Below, in pieces: positions 28,465 through 36,450 of a stretch of DNA of 41,095 nt (position 1 is its first letter; the number at the start of each line of letters is the position of its first letter). The DNA comes from Planctomycetota bacterium (GTDB taxonomy: Bacteria; Planctomycetota; UBA8108; JACQVS01): NCBI GenBank assembly GCA_028280485.1, contig JANQLS010000059.1:1-41095 (forward strand). Direction: 5' to 3'. The translations under genes and the position numbers were made by a program. Under the pieces are notes generated by a model, which did no database searches, was not told the DNA's origin, and worked only from the letters and a program-made list of their open reading frames with translations.

Positions 28465-28477
28465 TTTGTTTAAGCGT

Positions 28478-28520
28478 AAAAAAAGCCCAGCGAAGCTTTT
28501 ACTTCGCTGGGCTTTTTTTT
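28478..28520 (+). terminator. Strong intrinsic terminator
   Basis: The stem AAGCCCAGCGAAG / CTTCGCTGGGCTT has a 6-nt loop (CTTTTA), is flanked by A7 on the left and T8 on the right, and starts 14 bp after the PKD lipoprotein stop. The A/T flanks make it usable from both strands, so it may also serve the convergent DUF5916 gene. Confidence 0.92.
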
Positions 28521-28605
28521 GTTACTTCATCATGACCGTTTGTTGGAATTGAATCATTTCCACACTGCGTAGATTGAAGCTATTTGACATCCATTCAACG
28601 TATCG

Positions 28606-28635
28606 TCCCCTCGCTCACGCTTCGGGCTAGTTAAC
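28606..28635. repeat. Single family A half-site
   Basis: One arm only (TCCCCTCGCTCACGCTTCGG then GCTAGTTAAC), with no partner nearby. It lies between two convergent genes. It may be a solo arm left after loss of the other. Confidence 0.6.
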
Positions 28636-28701
28636 GGGTTAACGGGATTTTGCTACTCTCCCATATTCTTTAGGAAGTGAGTGAGCAAAGCGAACTTTCA
28701 C

Positions 28702-28729
28702 GATGGAGCGGCCGACAGCCGCGACCATC
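28702..28729 (-). terminator. Hairpin just after the DUF5916 gene stop
   Basis: GATGG/CCATC and an inner GCGGC-CGACA-GCCGC form a two-part stem directly beyond the minus-strand stop at 28737. There is no T run, so it may act with the terminator at 28478. Confidence 0.4.
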
Positions 28730-28736
28730 ATAACTG

Positions 28737-31115
28737 TTAAAACCTAAACGACATACTCACCTTCATCGACAATTCGGACATACCCAAGTCGAGATTTCCA
28801 TTATCACGGTCGTAACCTTGATTCAATACCAGATAGGCTCTCGAACCGGGTCGAAACTCCCAGAAAAGGCGACTATTAAATCCCACGCTATCGGAGACGT
28901 TATCGTACTGAACGAGGTTGTACCAAATGAGATCGGGATTGAAATTGATCTGCAAACGAACTCGCCCCAATCGTGTTTCGAAATCCCCTTCATCGAGATA
29001 GATCCTATTGAGTCCGTAACCCAAGCTAACTCGAGCGTATTTGAAAGGTTTAAGATCTAAATCAAAGTCGAAGGACTTTCGGTGTCCCGTGTAAAACTCA
29101 CCGAAGGTAAAGGCTCCTTCTAATTCAAAGAAGCGCTTACTAGCTGTCTCCCAACCCACCGACATTTCGTCCCACCAGTACCTTCCAGCAGGAATGGTGA
29201 CTCCTTCGCTGATTTCAAAATCTTCTTCGGGAGCATCGTACTCTCTCTCGGCTCGAAAATAGAGTTCTTCACCGCTTTCAAACAAAAGATAAACTGGGGT
29301 TAAGCGATGGCGCGCCGTATCGATGCGGTTCGAGAGATCCGTAACATACTTAGTGTTATAGATGAAAAAATATTTACGCAACCACTCGGCTTCTGGGCGG
29401 GGTTCAAAGCTAAAGTTTCCGCTGTAATAACGAACCCCTTTTCGAGGGACGAATCCCAACCCAGCATTGTAGTCTTGATCCACTTGGAAAAAGGTGAATC
29501 CAGCTTCGTAGAGATCATTGGGCAAACCGACATGCCCCCCGAAAGCGAGATTGTCTTCACTCTTATAGCTCTCAGTGAAGCTGGAAAGTAAGTACGCGCT
29601 TGAGGTAAAAATTTGGTCGCCTAAAAACTTTGAGGTGCGATAGTTGAAATCTCCGCCAACGACCGCATTTTCATCATTACTGTCTGGACTACCGATCGTT
29701 GTCAGTGCACCTACAGTGGATTGCTCCAACACATTTTTAGAAACTCGCCCTACGAAGACATTCTTTTCATCAAAACTATCGTGATCATCGAGGAGAGCAT
29801 CGATGACCCCTATATTGTAATCTTGAATTCGTCCCGTGACCTTCCCTGCCATGATAATGGGAACAGGAGTCCCTGAGCTCGATAGTCCAATCCTCCGCGT
29901 AAAAAAAGGAAGGAATTCATCGTCGTCTAAATTAGCAAAATCGAAGATACCTGAGTCTTCTAAGAAGAAGTCTCTCTTCTCAGGAAAAAACAAAGGGAAT
30001 CGAGTGAGATTGACTCTTCGAGAATCGACTTCCGTTTCGGCGAAATCCGTGTTGTAGCTGAGGCTGGCTTGAAGGTTTGGCGTGATACGATAACGAACCT
30101 CTCCTCCGGTCTCGAATTCCCCATCCGTATCGTTGGCATTATCGTCATGAGAAATCTTTCCAAGAATGTAAGGCGTGAGTTCTAATCCGATCCCCTGCTT
30201 AAGCCCCTTTAATCCCGACAGGGTTCCGGCCTCTGAAACAGTGCTCGTTCGGTATTCGGGTTGGGCTCCCGACCATCGATTCCGTTCAAACTTTCGCTTG
30301 ATGTTCCGAGTAATATTAAATCCCCATGTAGACGAATTGGGATTAAAGCTCAGTGACTTTAAGGGGATGACAAACTCGAGGCTGTATCCTTGATCGTGCA
30401 GTTGCCCCTTGACCGTCCAAACCCCATCCCAACTGTAATTGAAGTTAGAGTTGTTGGTGACAAGGGCGTCGTAGCGACCTCCGAGAGGATTCGCACGAAA
30501 GAAGTAACCATTTCGACGATCATGGAAAGTATCAAAGATCATTTCGACGTAGTCATCGGAACCCACTCGCCCATCTAAAGCCATCTCCCGAGCGAGAACT
30601 TTGTCGGGTTCAGAATCGTAGCAGAGAACTCCCACGTAGATGTTTTCATCGTCGTAACAGATTTTAAAAATCGTTTCTTCAGTGGGCTCCTCTCCCGTCA
30701 AAGGAGTCACTTGGATCAAAGGCCCGCCATTGGGTATGTTTTTCCAAACTTCATCATCGAGCCGCCCATCGATCTTGGGCCCCTTCTGAACTCGAATGGC
30801 TTCTACGACTCGATTTTGATCGGATGAAGGTCTGTCCAATGCAACCCACCCGGGCAAGAAAGGAAGTTGCTCTTCATTTTCATCTTCACGACGGTCTTTT
30901 AATTTCGTTCCCTCTCGATCTAACTTATCTTGAATCGCTGCACTCGAGGGACGAATTTTAGCCTTAGGATCTTCTTCTCCGGGCAAGGGGTAGGAAAGCC
31001 ATCCAATCCAGCAAAAGACGAAAAAGCAGATTCGGGCGAGCTTGAAAGTGAGGAATTTTGAGGATGCGTGGAACATTAATAAATCTGGTGAGCCTTCATC
31101 GGAAGGCTGAGTCAT
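28737..31115 (-). CDS. DUF5916-type outer-membrane protein with N-terminal CBM9-like domain
   Basis: 792 aa. After a hydrophobic export segment (about residues 25-46, ICFFVFCWIGWLSYPL) comes a CBM9-like beta-sandwich (about 105-290) with the typical PKIDGRLDDEVWKNIP, VGVLCYDSEPDK and DDYVEMIFDTFHDRRNGYFFRANPLG segments. The rest (about 320-792) is a beta-barrel of alternating strands ending in Phe (SMSFRF), the usual outer-membrane insertion signature. The family is common in Bacteroidota and present in planctomycetes; a role in glycan binding and uptake is presumed. The start is uncertain: Met14 (31076) also fits the signal, but a purine-rich GAAGAG tract precedes the first ATG. It is divergent from the aldo/keto reductase across 376 bp. 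Confidence 0.9.
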   Translation of the reverse strand: MTQPSDEGSPDLLMFHASSKFLTFKLARICFFVFCWIGWLSYPLPGEEDPKAKIRPSSAAIQDKLDREGTKLKDRREDENEEQLPFLPGWVALDRPSSDQNRVVEAIRVQKGPKIDGRLDDEVWKNIPNGGPLIQVTPLTGEEPTEETIFKICYDDENIYVGVLCYDSEPDKVLAREMALDGRVGSDDYVEMIFDTFHDRRNGYFFRANPLGGRYDALVTNNSNFNYSWDGVWTVKGQLHDQGYSLEFVIPLKSLSFNPNSSTWGFNITRNIKRKFERNRWSGAQPEYRTSTVSEAGTLSGLKGLKQGIGLELTPYILGKISHDDNANDTDGEFETGGEVRYRITPNLQASLSYNTDFAETEVDSRRVNLTRFPLFFPEKRDFFLEDSGIFDFANLDDDEFLPFFTRRIGLSSSGTPVPIIMAGKVTGRIQDYNIGVIDALLDDHDSFDEKNVFVGRVSKNVLEQSTVGALTTIGSPDSNDENAVVGGDFNYRTSKFLGDQIFTSSAYLLSSFTESYKSEDNLAFGGHVGLPNDLYEAGFTFFQVDQDYNAGLGFVPRKGVRYYSGNFSFEPRPEAEWLRKYFFIYNTKYVTDLSNRIDTARHRLTPVYLLFESGEELYFRAEREYDAPEEDFEISEGVTIPAGRYWWDEMSVGWETASKRFFELEGAFTFGEFYTGHRKSFDFDLDLKPFKYARVSLGYGLNRIYLDEGDFETRLGRVRLQINFNPDLIWYNLVQYDNVSDSVGFNSRLFWEFRPGSRAYLVLNQGYDRDNGNLDLGMSELSMKVSMSFRF

Positions 31116-31335
31116 CTCTTCTCTTCATGTGAGTCTCTTTGCGAGCGTTCATCATTAGCCAGGGCGATTGATTTTGGCCTAATATTTTGTAATTTACCTT
31201 AGCTAAAGACAATCCGCTGATTGTACCTCTTTAAAAAATAGAAATTTGTTAGCTGTGGGCAAGGACTTTATCTACATTTATCTATTGCGGAAATGAAGAT
31301 CCAAACTCGTCAAAATGGCTGATTGCGATTTTTCG

Positions 31336-31466
31336 TAGTAGGCTCGACCTCCGAGCCGTATGAAGCGAGATGATACTGTTTCTTAGTAGAGCCTCCGCCT
31401 CTTTTTAAAAGGCCATTTTTTAGGGACAGCAAAGAAATACGGCTCGAAGGTCGAGCCTACTACTAA
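31336..31466. repeat. Family B inverted-repeat pair in the divergent gap
   Basis: The gap 31116-31491 holds no gene apart from this element. The left arm (31336-31361) reads GTAGTAGGCTCGACCTCCGA then GCCGTA. The right arm (31439-31466) is its inverted copy. The right arm plus flank shares 35 identical bases (31431-31465) with 33548-33582. Here it sits between divergent genes, so it is not a terminator for either, and it may be a mobile insertion. It ends about 26 bp before the aldo/keto reductase ATG. Confidence 0.8.
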
Positions 31467-31491
31467 GAAATACCACTACACTAAATTCAGA

Positions 31492-32400
31492 ATGATCACA
31501 ATGAGACAATCATTAACACCCCGTGGACCCATTTTAAGTCGCCTCGCCTGCGGTTTGTGGCGATTAGCCGATTGGAATATCAGTACTGAGGAATCCACCC
31601 GATTTGTTGAAGCCGTTTTGGATACGGGAATCACGACTTTTGATCTGGCTGATCTCTACGGAGATTTTCAAAGTGAGCCACTGTTCGGGCAAGTCTTAAA
31701 GGCTCAGCCGGGATTACGATCCCAGATGGAAATCATCACTAAATGCGGAATCCGACCCGTTAGTGACCGACGCCCTGAAAATAGAATCAAGCACTACGAT
31801 ACTCGCCGAGAACACATCATTGCCTCGGTTGAAAACTCACTTCAGACGATCCAAACGGACCATATCGATCTTCTTCTCATCCATCGCCCCGATCCCTTGA
31901 TGGATGCCAGCGAAGTTGCCGCGACCTTTGCTGAACTCAAGAAGCAAGGCAAAGTGCTCCATTTTGGAGTCAGCAATTTTACAACTGGCCAATTTGACCT
32001 CTTGAATTCAAGAATGGAATCTTCCTTGGTTACAAATCAAGTCCAAGTATCTCCACTTCACCTCGAGGCCTTTGAGGATGGAACATTGGATCAATGTCAA
32101 CGACTGGAGTTGTCCCCGATGGCATGGTCTCCATTTCATCAGGGTGGGCTCTTTAGTTTGGAATCGGATAAAGCCATTCGAGTGAGGGCCGCACTCGATC
32201 GCATCGCTCAAGAACGTGAAGTCGGCTTCGACCAAGTGGTGTTGGCCTGGTTGATGAAACATCCAAGCCGGATGATTCCGGTATTAGGTTCAGGGAAGAT
32301 CGAGAGAATCAAAAGCGCGACGGGATCGCTAAGTATCGAACTCAACCATCAGGAGTGGTTTGAAATTTGGACGGCCTCAACTGGTAACGATGTTCCTTGA
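31492..32400 (+). CDS. Aldo/keto reductase, YdhF-like
   Basis: 302 aa, full length for a TIM-barrel NADPH-dependent carbonyl reductase. The catalytic tetrad can be placed: D51 (TTFDLADLYGD), Y56, K84 (EIITKCGI) and H131 (LLLIHRPDP). GKVLHFGVSNFT and AWSPFHQGGLFS, plus a C-terminal IPVLGSGKIERIKSA motif for the cofactor phosphate, are typical. The sequence looks closest to E. coli YdhF, whose physiological substrate is unknown. No pathway partner adjoins it. The ATG at 31501 (Met4) is an equally good start. A family B repeat lies immediately upstream. Confidence 0.9.
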   Translation: MITMRQSLTPRGPILSRLACGLWRLADWNISTEESTRFVEAVLDTGITTFDLADLYGDFQSEPLFGQVLKAQPGLRSQMEIITKCGIRPVSDRRPENRIKHYDTRREHIIASVENSLQTIQTDHIDLLLIHRPDPLMDASEVAATFAELKKQGKVLHFGVSNFTTGQFDLLNSRMESSLVTNQVQVSPLHLEAFEDGTLDQCQRLELSPMAWSPFHQGGLFSLESDKAIRVRAALDRIAQEREVGFDQVVLAWLMKHPSRMIPVLGSGKIERIKSATGSLSIELNHQEWFEIWTASTGNDVP

Positions 32401-32515
32401 AGTAAAATTATTGTTAAGAGCAAATCACTTTATTTCTTAGCTTTTATCTATTTTGAAACAAATATAAATGTAGAAATCGATTAAACTATTTCTCCGTCGG
32501 TTGAGGTCAAAACCC

Positions 32516-32554
32516 ACAATTATTCGACCCAATTATTCAACCCACTTATTCAAC
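32516..32554 (+). repeat. Three tandem 13-bp repeats upstream of the aquaporin gene
   Basis: Units at 32516-32528, 32529-32541 and 32542-32554 share the pattern (A/C)CAATTATTC(G/A)AC, with the third reading CCACTTATTCAAC. They lie 25-63 bp before the chosen ATG at 32579, a position suited to an operator or a leader. They could also be a slipped microsatellite-like duplication. Confidence 0.55.
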
Positions 32555-32578
32555 AGAGACTATATCCCCCAAATCATT

Positions 32579-33424
32579 ATGAGTAAAAAAGAGCCCTCCC
32601 TCTATTCGTGTTGTATTGCCGAAATCACTGGTACGTTTATTCTTGTTTTCTTGGGTTGTGGAGCAGTTCACACCGCCGTGACCACAGACGGACTTTCGGG
32701 AGTGGGACAGGTCGCCATTGTCTGGGGATTGGCGGTCACACTGAGTGTTTTTGCCACGATGAACATCAGTGGCGCTCATATCAATCCTGCTATTACCTTA
32801 GCCCTCGCCGCCTGGGGTGGATTTCCTAAAAACCGAATACTCCCCTACTGGATTTCCCAGCTTATTGGGGCCACCTTAGCCGCATTGTTCTTGTACCTAA
32901 TCTTTGCTTCCACAATCGAAAAATACGAACTCGATAATAATATTACTCGGGGTGAGTTTGGGAGCCAGGTGACAGCTTCAATGTACGGAGAATACTTTCC
33001 GAACCCCACAGTAGGAATCCACGAACCTGAAGGAGATACGGTTAGCAATACGATTACCACTTCACAAGCGATGCTCGCCGAAGTTTTGGGTACAGCTCTC
33101 CTCGCCTTTATGGTCTTCGCCCTAACTGACAAAAAGAACAAAGGTGCCCCCGGGGCCGGCCTCGCACCGCTATTTATTGGAGCTACCGTCTTAGTGTTAG
33201 TTGCGATCTTAGGCCCGATGACTCAAGCCTGCCTCAATCCCGCTCGAGATTTTGGGCCCCGAATTGTCGCTTACTTCGCGGGCTGGGGAGAAATCGCCTT
33301 TCCCGGTCCTAACGGCCAGAGTGCTTGGGACACCCTACTGGTTTATCTCTTCGCTCCCATGATTGGAGCGGTCATCGGCGGACTCACCTACACCGGTTGT
33401 ATCGGCAAGCAGCAACCGGAATAG
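32579..33424 (+). CDS. Aquaporin family, glycerol-facilitator type channel
   Basis: 281 aa from the ATG at 32579, chosen because the 26-residue extension possible upstream is hydrophilic and encoded over tandem repeats. Six membrane helices and the two pore half-helices are present: NPA at N69 (SGAHINPAITLAL) and NPARD at N220 (QACLNPARDFGPR). The Asp after the second NPAR is the mark of aquaglyceroporins (GlpF type) rather than water-only AqpZ, so glycerol or small polyols are the likely cargo. It has an extended loop between the halves (about residues 120-165). No glycerol kinase adjoins it, though a PfkB kinase and a GldA-like dehydrogenase lie 5-7 kb away. The stop TAG begins a TAGTAGTAG repeat. 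Confidence 0.93.
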   Translation: MSKKEPSLYSCCIAEITGTFILVFLGCGAVHTAVTTDGLSGVGQVAIVWGLAVTLSVFATMNISGAHINPAITLALAAWGGFPKNRILPYWISQLIGATLAALFLYLIFASTIEKYELDNNITRGEFGSQVTASMYGEYFPNPTVGIHEPEGDTVSNTITTSQAMLAEVLGTALLAFMVFALTDKKNKGAPGAGLAPLFIGATVLVLVAILGPMTQACLNPARDFGPRIVAYFAGWGEIAFPGPNGQSAWDTLLVYLFAPMIGAVIGGLTYTGCIGKQQPE

Positions 33425-33582
33425 TAGTAGGCTCGACCTTCGAGCCGTACAAAGAGAATTGACATGACTTTGTCACAGAGCATAAAAAGACAAAGGAGCT
33501 TAACTCGCGAGTTAAGCTCCTTTTAATATGCCATTCATTGGGTTAGTAAAGAAATACGGCTCGAAGGTCGAGCCTACTACTA
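33422..33582. repeat. Family B inverted repeat spanning two convergent stop codons, with internal palindrome
   Basis: The left arm (33422-33449) starts TAGTAGTAGGCTCGACCTTC and the right arm (33552-33582) is its inverted copy. The outermost TAG of the left arm is the aquaporin stop. The outermost TAG on the minus strand (33580-33582) is the rhodanese stop. Between them a perfect 32-bp palindrome (33492-33523, centred on CG|CG, with AAAGGAGC outer ends) is followed by TTTT and resembles a two-way terminator. Confidence 0.85.
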
Positions 33583-34191
33583 TCGCTCCTTCACATATTT
33601 CCCCCAAGAAGCATCGTAGGGATGGATCTTGTCTACAGCTTTTTTAGTAGCGGGATCGATCACTTGATTTCCGAAGTTAAACCACCGGATGATGCCACCG
33701 TCTAAATTAAAAACCGGCTTTCCCCATTTAAGCTCGAGTGCCCTCGCCGCCATTCCACTTCGATATCCCACCGTACAAAAAGTAACGACAGTAACGTCGT
33801 CTAAATTTTCAGGTTTGTCTTGAGAAGCAATATTTGCAGGTGGAATCCACTTAGAACCCGACAGGCTTGAGACTTGGTATTCTTTTTCTTCTCGAACGTC
33901 GATTAGAATAACTTTCTCGTTTTCAGATAATTTTTTAGCCAGTTCTTGAGGACTGATTTGACGTGCACCGGTTTTCTTATTAAAACCAGCCACACGAGTC
34001 ACAAATTCAGGATCTTCCTCTGGAGGGGCCTTCGAAGGGGCATCGAGTGTTGTTGAAGTGTCTTTTTCAGCGGGTTGTTTTTCAGGCTCAACTTTCTCTT
34101 GAGTACAAGCAACAACCGAAAACACGAAAAACAAATAAAGACTAAAGCGAAGATATCGCGAAGAATTTGATACCATCATTTCTGTTTCCAT
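33580..34191 (-). CDS. Rhodanese-domain lipoprotein
   Basis: About 203 aa from the ATG at 34191; the first in-frame ATG is at 34215 and another lies at 34176. All give a lipoprotein signal ending in FVFSVVAC. A Glu/Pro/Lys-rich linker (about 30-65) precedes a rhodanese domain (about 75-200). This domain holds the active-site loop FCTVGYRSG with the persulfide-carrying Cys, plus a VILIDVREEKEY strand and FNLDGGIIRWFNFG. It may transfer sulfane sulfur or act in envelope redox sensing. The start is close to the divergent lipid-kinase gene, so the two probably share a promoter region. The stop is provided by a family B repeat. Confidence 0.87.
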   Translation of the reverse strand: METEMMVSNSSRYLRFSLYLFFVFSVVACTQEKVEPEKQPAEKDTSTTLDAPSKAPPEEDPEFVTRVAGFNKKTGARQISPQELAKKLSENEKVILIDVREEKEYQVSSLSGSKWIPPANIASQDKPENLDDVTVVTFCTVGYRSGMAARALELKWGKPVFNLDGGIIRWFNFGNQVIDPATKKAVDKIHPYDASWGKYVKER

Positions 34192-34231
34192 CGCTTTTGT
34201 TTTCAAAACCATCATCAGTAAAGGGTTTCCA

Positions 34232-35164
34232 TTGACTCCTTGGGTCCTTATTCACAATCCCAAAGCCAAACGGGGAAGAAAAATTGCTTCAAAGGTTGAG
34301 CAACTGATCCAGTCTGCATCAACCAAAATAAAGTGGGTAAGCCTGAGTGAACTCCATCAACTCGATGCTCCACCGGAACGCGTTATTACACTCGGTGGCG
34401 ATGGAACTATCAATGCTGTTGTGAATTGGCTTTTTAAACAGGAAACTCCAGGGTCGACTCAATTAGGGATCATCCCCGCCGGAACTGGAAACAATTTAGC
34501 TCGCGGGCTCAAACTCCCTCTAACTCCAGAGGAAGCTTGTAAAACAGCTCTTCATTCTCAACAACTTAAAAAGCTGGATGTTTGGAAGATCACTATCGGC
34601 GAGGGTGAAGCTTACGAGTACATGATTCAAAGTGTCGCCTTAGGCTTCCCTGCCGTCATCGCCAACAAGTATGACAATTTAAGAGAAAATGCCTTCTTCA
34701 GATACCTGACAACACCGATGGGCCCACAAATCTACCGCTTATTAGCCCTCTTCGGCCTTCAAAAGCAAAAGCGACTCGAACGTGAAGGTAAAAACTTATT
34801 AAAAGTAGAAACAAAGATCGAGGGTCAAAGTATCGAGGAAACAGTCTTAGCTATCTTCATTGGGAACGAACGTTCCCTGGGAGGTAATTTCATTCCCTGC
34901 CCGAAAGCAGCCTACGACGATCAAATTTTAGATCTCTGCCTGGTGCGTGCCGGAACTGGAACCTCTTACTTAAAACTCTTTCAAAAGGTAGGGCAAGGTC
35001 AACATCTCGATCTCAGTGATACGATTGTCTACCATCAAAGCCCAGGCCCCTTTCAGCTCGAATTCTCTGAAGATGTACCGATTCTTATCGATGGAGACAT
35101 TCGACATTCTCAGAAGAAGTACACTTTCGAGCTGGCTCCAAGCCCGCTAAGTATCATCAGTTGA
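34232..35164 (+). CDS. Diacylglycerol kinase-type (YegS/DagK-like) lipid kinase
   Basis: 310 aa. The start is TTG 34232, preceded by AAGGG six bases upstream; no ATG is available in frame upstream. The ATP-binding GGDGT motif (G55-T59, in ITLGGDGTINAVVNWL) follows an N-terminal NPKAKRGRK. GIIPAGTGNNLARGL (about 80-94) and the late FIGNERSLGGNFIPCPKA segment are typical, and IDGDIRH near the C-terminus is conserved in the family. It phosphorylates diacylglycerol or related lipids at the inner leaflet. The substrate could be a sphingoid or a planctomycete lipid. Its 3' end overlaps the convergent small gene by 18 bp. Confidence 0.9.
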   Translation: MTPWVLIHNPKAKRGRKIASKVEQLIQSASTKIKWVSLSELHQLDAPPERVITLGGDGTINAVVNWLFKQETPGSTQLGIIPAGTGNNLARGLKLPLTPEEACKTALHSQQLKKLDVWKITIGEGEAYEYMIQSVALGFPAVIANKYDNLRENAFFRYLTTPMGPQIYRLLALFGLQKQKRLEREGKNLLKVETKIEGQSIEETVLAIFIGNERSLGGNFIPCPKAAYDDQILDLCLVRAGTGTSYLKLFQKVGQGQHLDLSDTIVYHQSPGPFQLEFSEDVPILIDGDIRHSQKKYTFELAPSPLSIIS

Positions 35165-35530
35165 GGGCGAAGCTTCCTCAGCTTTCTGCTCCAGGCTCGG
35201 CAAAACCTCTTCCAGTGAGACGGATAGATTATTTGAACCCTTCTCAGCTTCGAAGTTAAGACAGATCCGAGAAGCCGTGGGCTTCATGCTATCGAGGAAA
35301 AAATGGAGGCGTTTCCAATTCGGGAGATCCCCCACCTTCCAATCGTTGTGATCTTGGGGATTTTTCTGACGGTACAGATCGGCCTTCTCTCGGCACGAGA
35401 ACAAGAGGACAATTTTATTCATAAAGTCGTCATCTTGAATCAAGGTCGCCACCTGATAACCGGCGCGGCCAAAAGGGCCACGGATAAGAGCAAAGAAGGG
35501 GGGATTTCCCCAAGTCCAAGATTCGTGCAT
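35147..35530 (-). CDS. Small protein of unknown function
   Basis: 127 aa. The N-terminal two-thirds look like a compact alpha/beta fold (FFALIRGPFGRAGYQVATLIQ, FMNKIVLLFSCREKADLYRQ, WKRLHFFLDSM). The C-terminal 35 residues are a charged, Ser/Glu-rich tail. There is no signal peptide or known motif. The reverse-strand frame here is also partly open, but amino acid composition favours this strand. It is convergent with, and overlaps by 18 bp, the lipid kinase gene. Confidence 0.6.
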   Translation of the reverse strand: MHESWTWGNPPFFALIRGPFGRAGYQVATLIQDDDFMNKIVLLFSCREKADLYRQKNPQDHNDWKVGDLPNWKRLHFFLDSMKPTASRICLNFEAEKGSNNLSVSLEEVLPSLEQKAEEASPSTDDT

Positions 35531-36076
35531 GAAAACTGTTCCAGATCTGGATTAAAAACGAGTTGAGTGGGCTCAAATGGGCATTTCCTACTGCAAGAAT
35601 TGGCCCGATTTCATGGTGATGAGGAGCATTTTACTGAAATCTAATTGAGGAGCTTTTCGTCATCACCCCCCAAAGCGCACCCTCAGGGCTCATCGCGAGA
35701 ACACTAAGATATTAAAATAAAAGCACTTGCAAAAACAAGCCTCGAAAAAATCAATTCATCGAGAAAGTCTTGATGGATTGAAAATGGGAGTTGAAAATAG
35801 GCGAAATTGGCCTGTAAAATGGCAGCTGTCCTGATCCTTCCTACGTCCGAATTTACATACCCGTTAACTCTAAGTCTGACGGTGTTTTCGAATCACAGTG
35901 TTTTCGAATGCTTAAGGAAAAGATTGAGCCCCACCATGGGCGCAGGTCTCATTATCAATCTTTTCTTAGATAGTGTGTTGTATTTGATTCGAACAGATTC
36001 ATATGGACGACTCTCGGGCTAAAAACATTGATGAGTTAAGGTCTTGCGCATTAACTCGGACTTCAAAAATGAAGTA

Positions 36077-36101
36077 AAGAGCATCAAGATTTGGTGCTCT
36101 T
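36077..36101 (+). terminator. Possible terminator-like hairpin
   Basis: AAGAGCA and TGCTCTT pair around an 11-nt loop in a gene-free stretch. No gene ends just before it, so its purpose is unclear. The stretch 35531-36450 otherwise contains only a spurious 71-codon frame, a direct repeat GTGTTTTCGAAT (35882 and 35898) and a GGTGATGA / TCATCACC inverted pair (35615 / 35660). Confidence 0.35.
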
Positions 36102-36223
36102 CTGTTTCTAGACTTCATTTATTGACGATATCGCTTTATTCTTGACGGTTCTAATTGAGTTTCAGATCTCTGAAGCTTACATGAACTTTTGTTCGACTTC
36201 GTTTGAGTTGAAATCAACTCAGC

Positions 36224-36252
36224 TTAGTTCATGTTCAAAAAACAGGAACTAA
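36224..36252. repeat. Family E palindrome (copy 1)
   Basis: TTAGTTCATGTT-CAAAA-AACAGGAACTAA, one mismatch. A close relative occurs at 40999-41030 over the PfkB stop codon. Its role here, without an upstream gene, is unclear. Confidence 0.6.
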
Positions 36253-36255
36253 TTA

Positions 36256-36360
36256 GAACCAAGCGCAGTTAAGAACAAGCGGATTGAAGTTCCTATCGAT
36301 GCTTTGGCTCCAGAGCAAGAGGGACAACTTCTCGAACGGAGTATTCCGATCGCGAAGTAA
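36256..36360 (+). pseudogene. Possible short coding remnant
   Basis: Directly after a TAA (36250) at the family E palindrome, a 35-codon frame reads like protein (RIEVPIDALAPEQEGQLLER near the middle) and ends at TAA 36358, ten bases before the first ATG of the next gene. It has no start codon. It could be the tail of a deleted gene or chance. Confidence 0.2.
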
Positions 36361-36450
36361 AATTGAGACATGAAAAAGCAAGTAGAAGGTACCCCAATGG
36401 GGCTATCTAAAATACATTCATTACCTAGCCCCCGTGGTGATTTGAGTAAA

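Noticed and set aside
32516..32554. CRISPR-like tandem repeat
   Set aside because: Units are 13 bp with no spacers, so it is not a CRISPR array; no cas genes are present.
35303..35566. 87-codon plus-strand frame opposite the small unknown gene
   Set aside because: Less protein-like than the minus-strand frame and without a start signal; treated as a shadow.
35807..36022. 71-codon open frame on the plus strand
   Set aside because: No ribosome-binding site, no recognisable motif, unusual composition and located in a long non-coding stretch with repeats; most likely chance.
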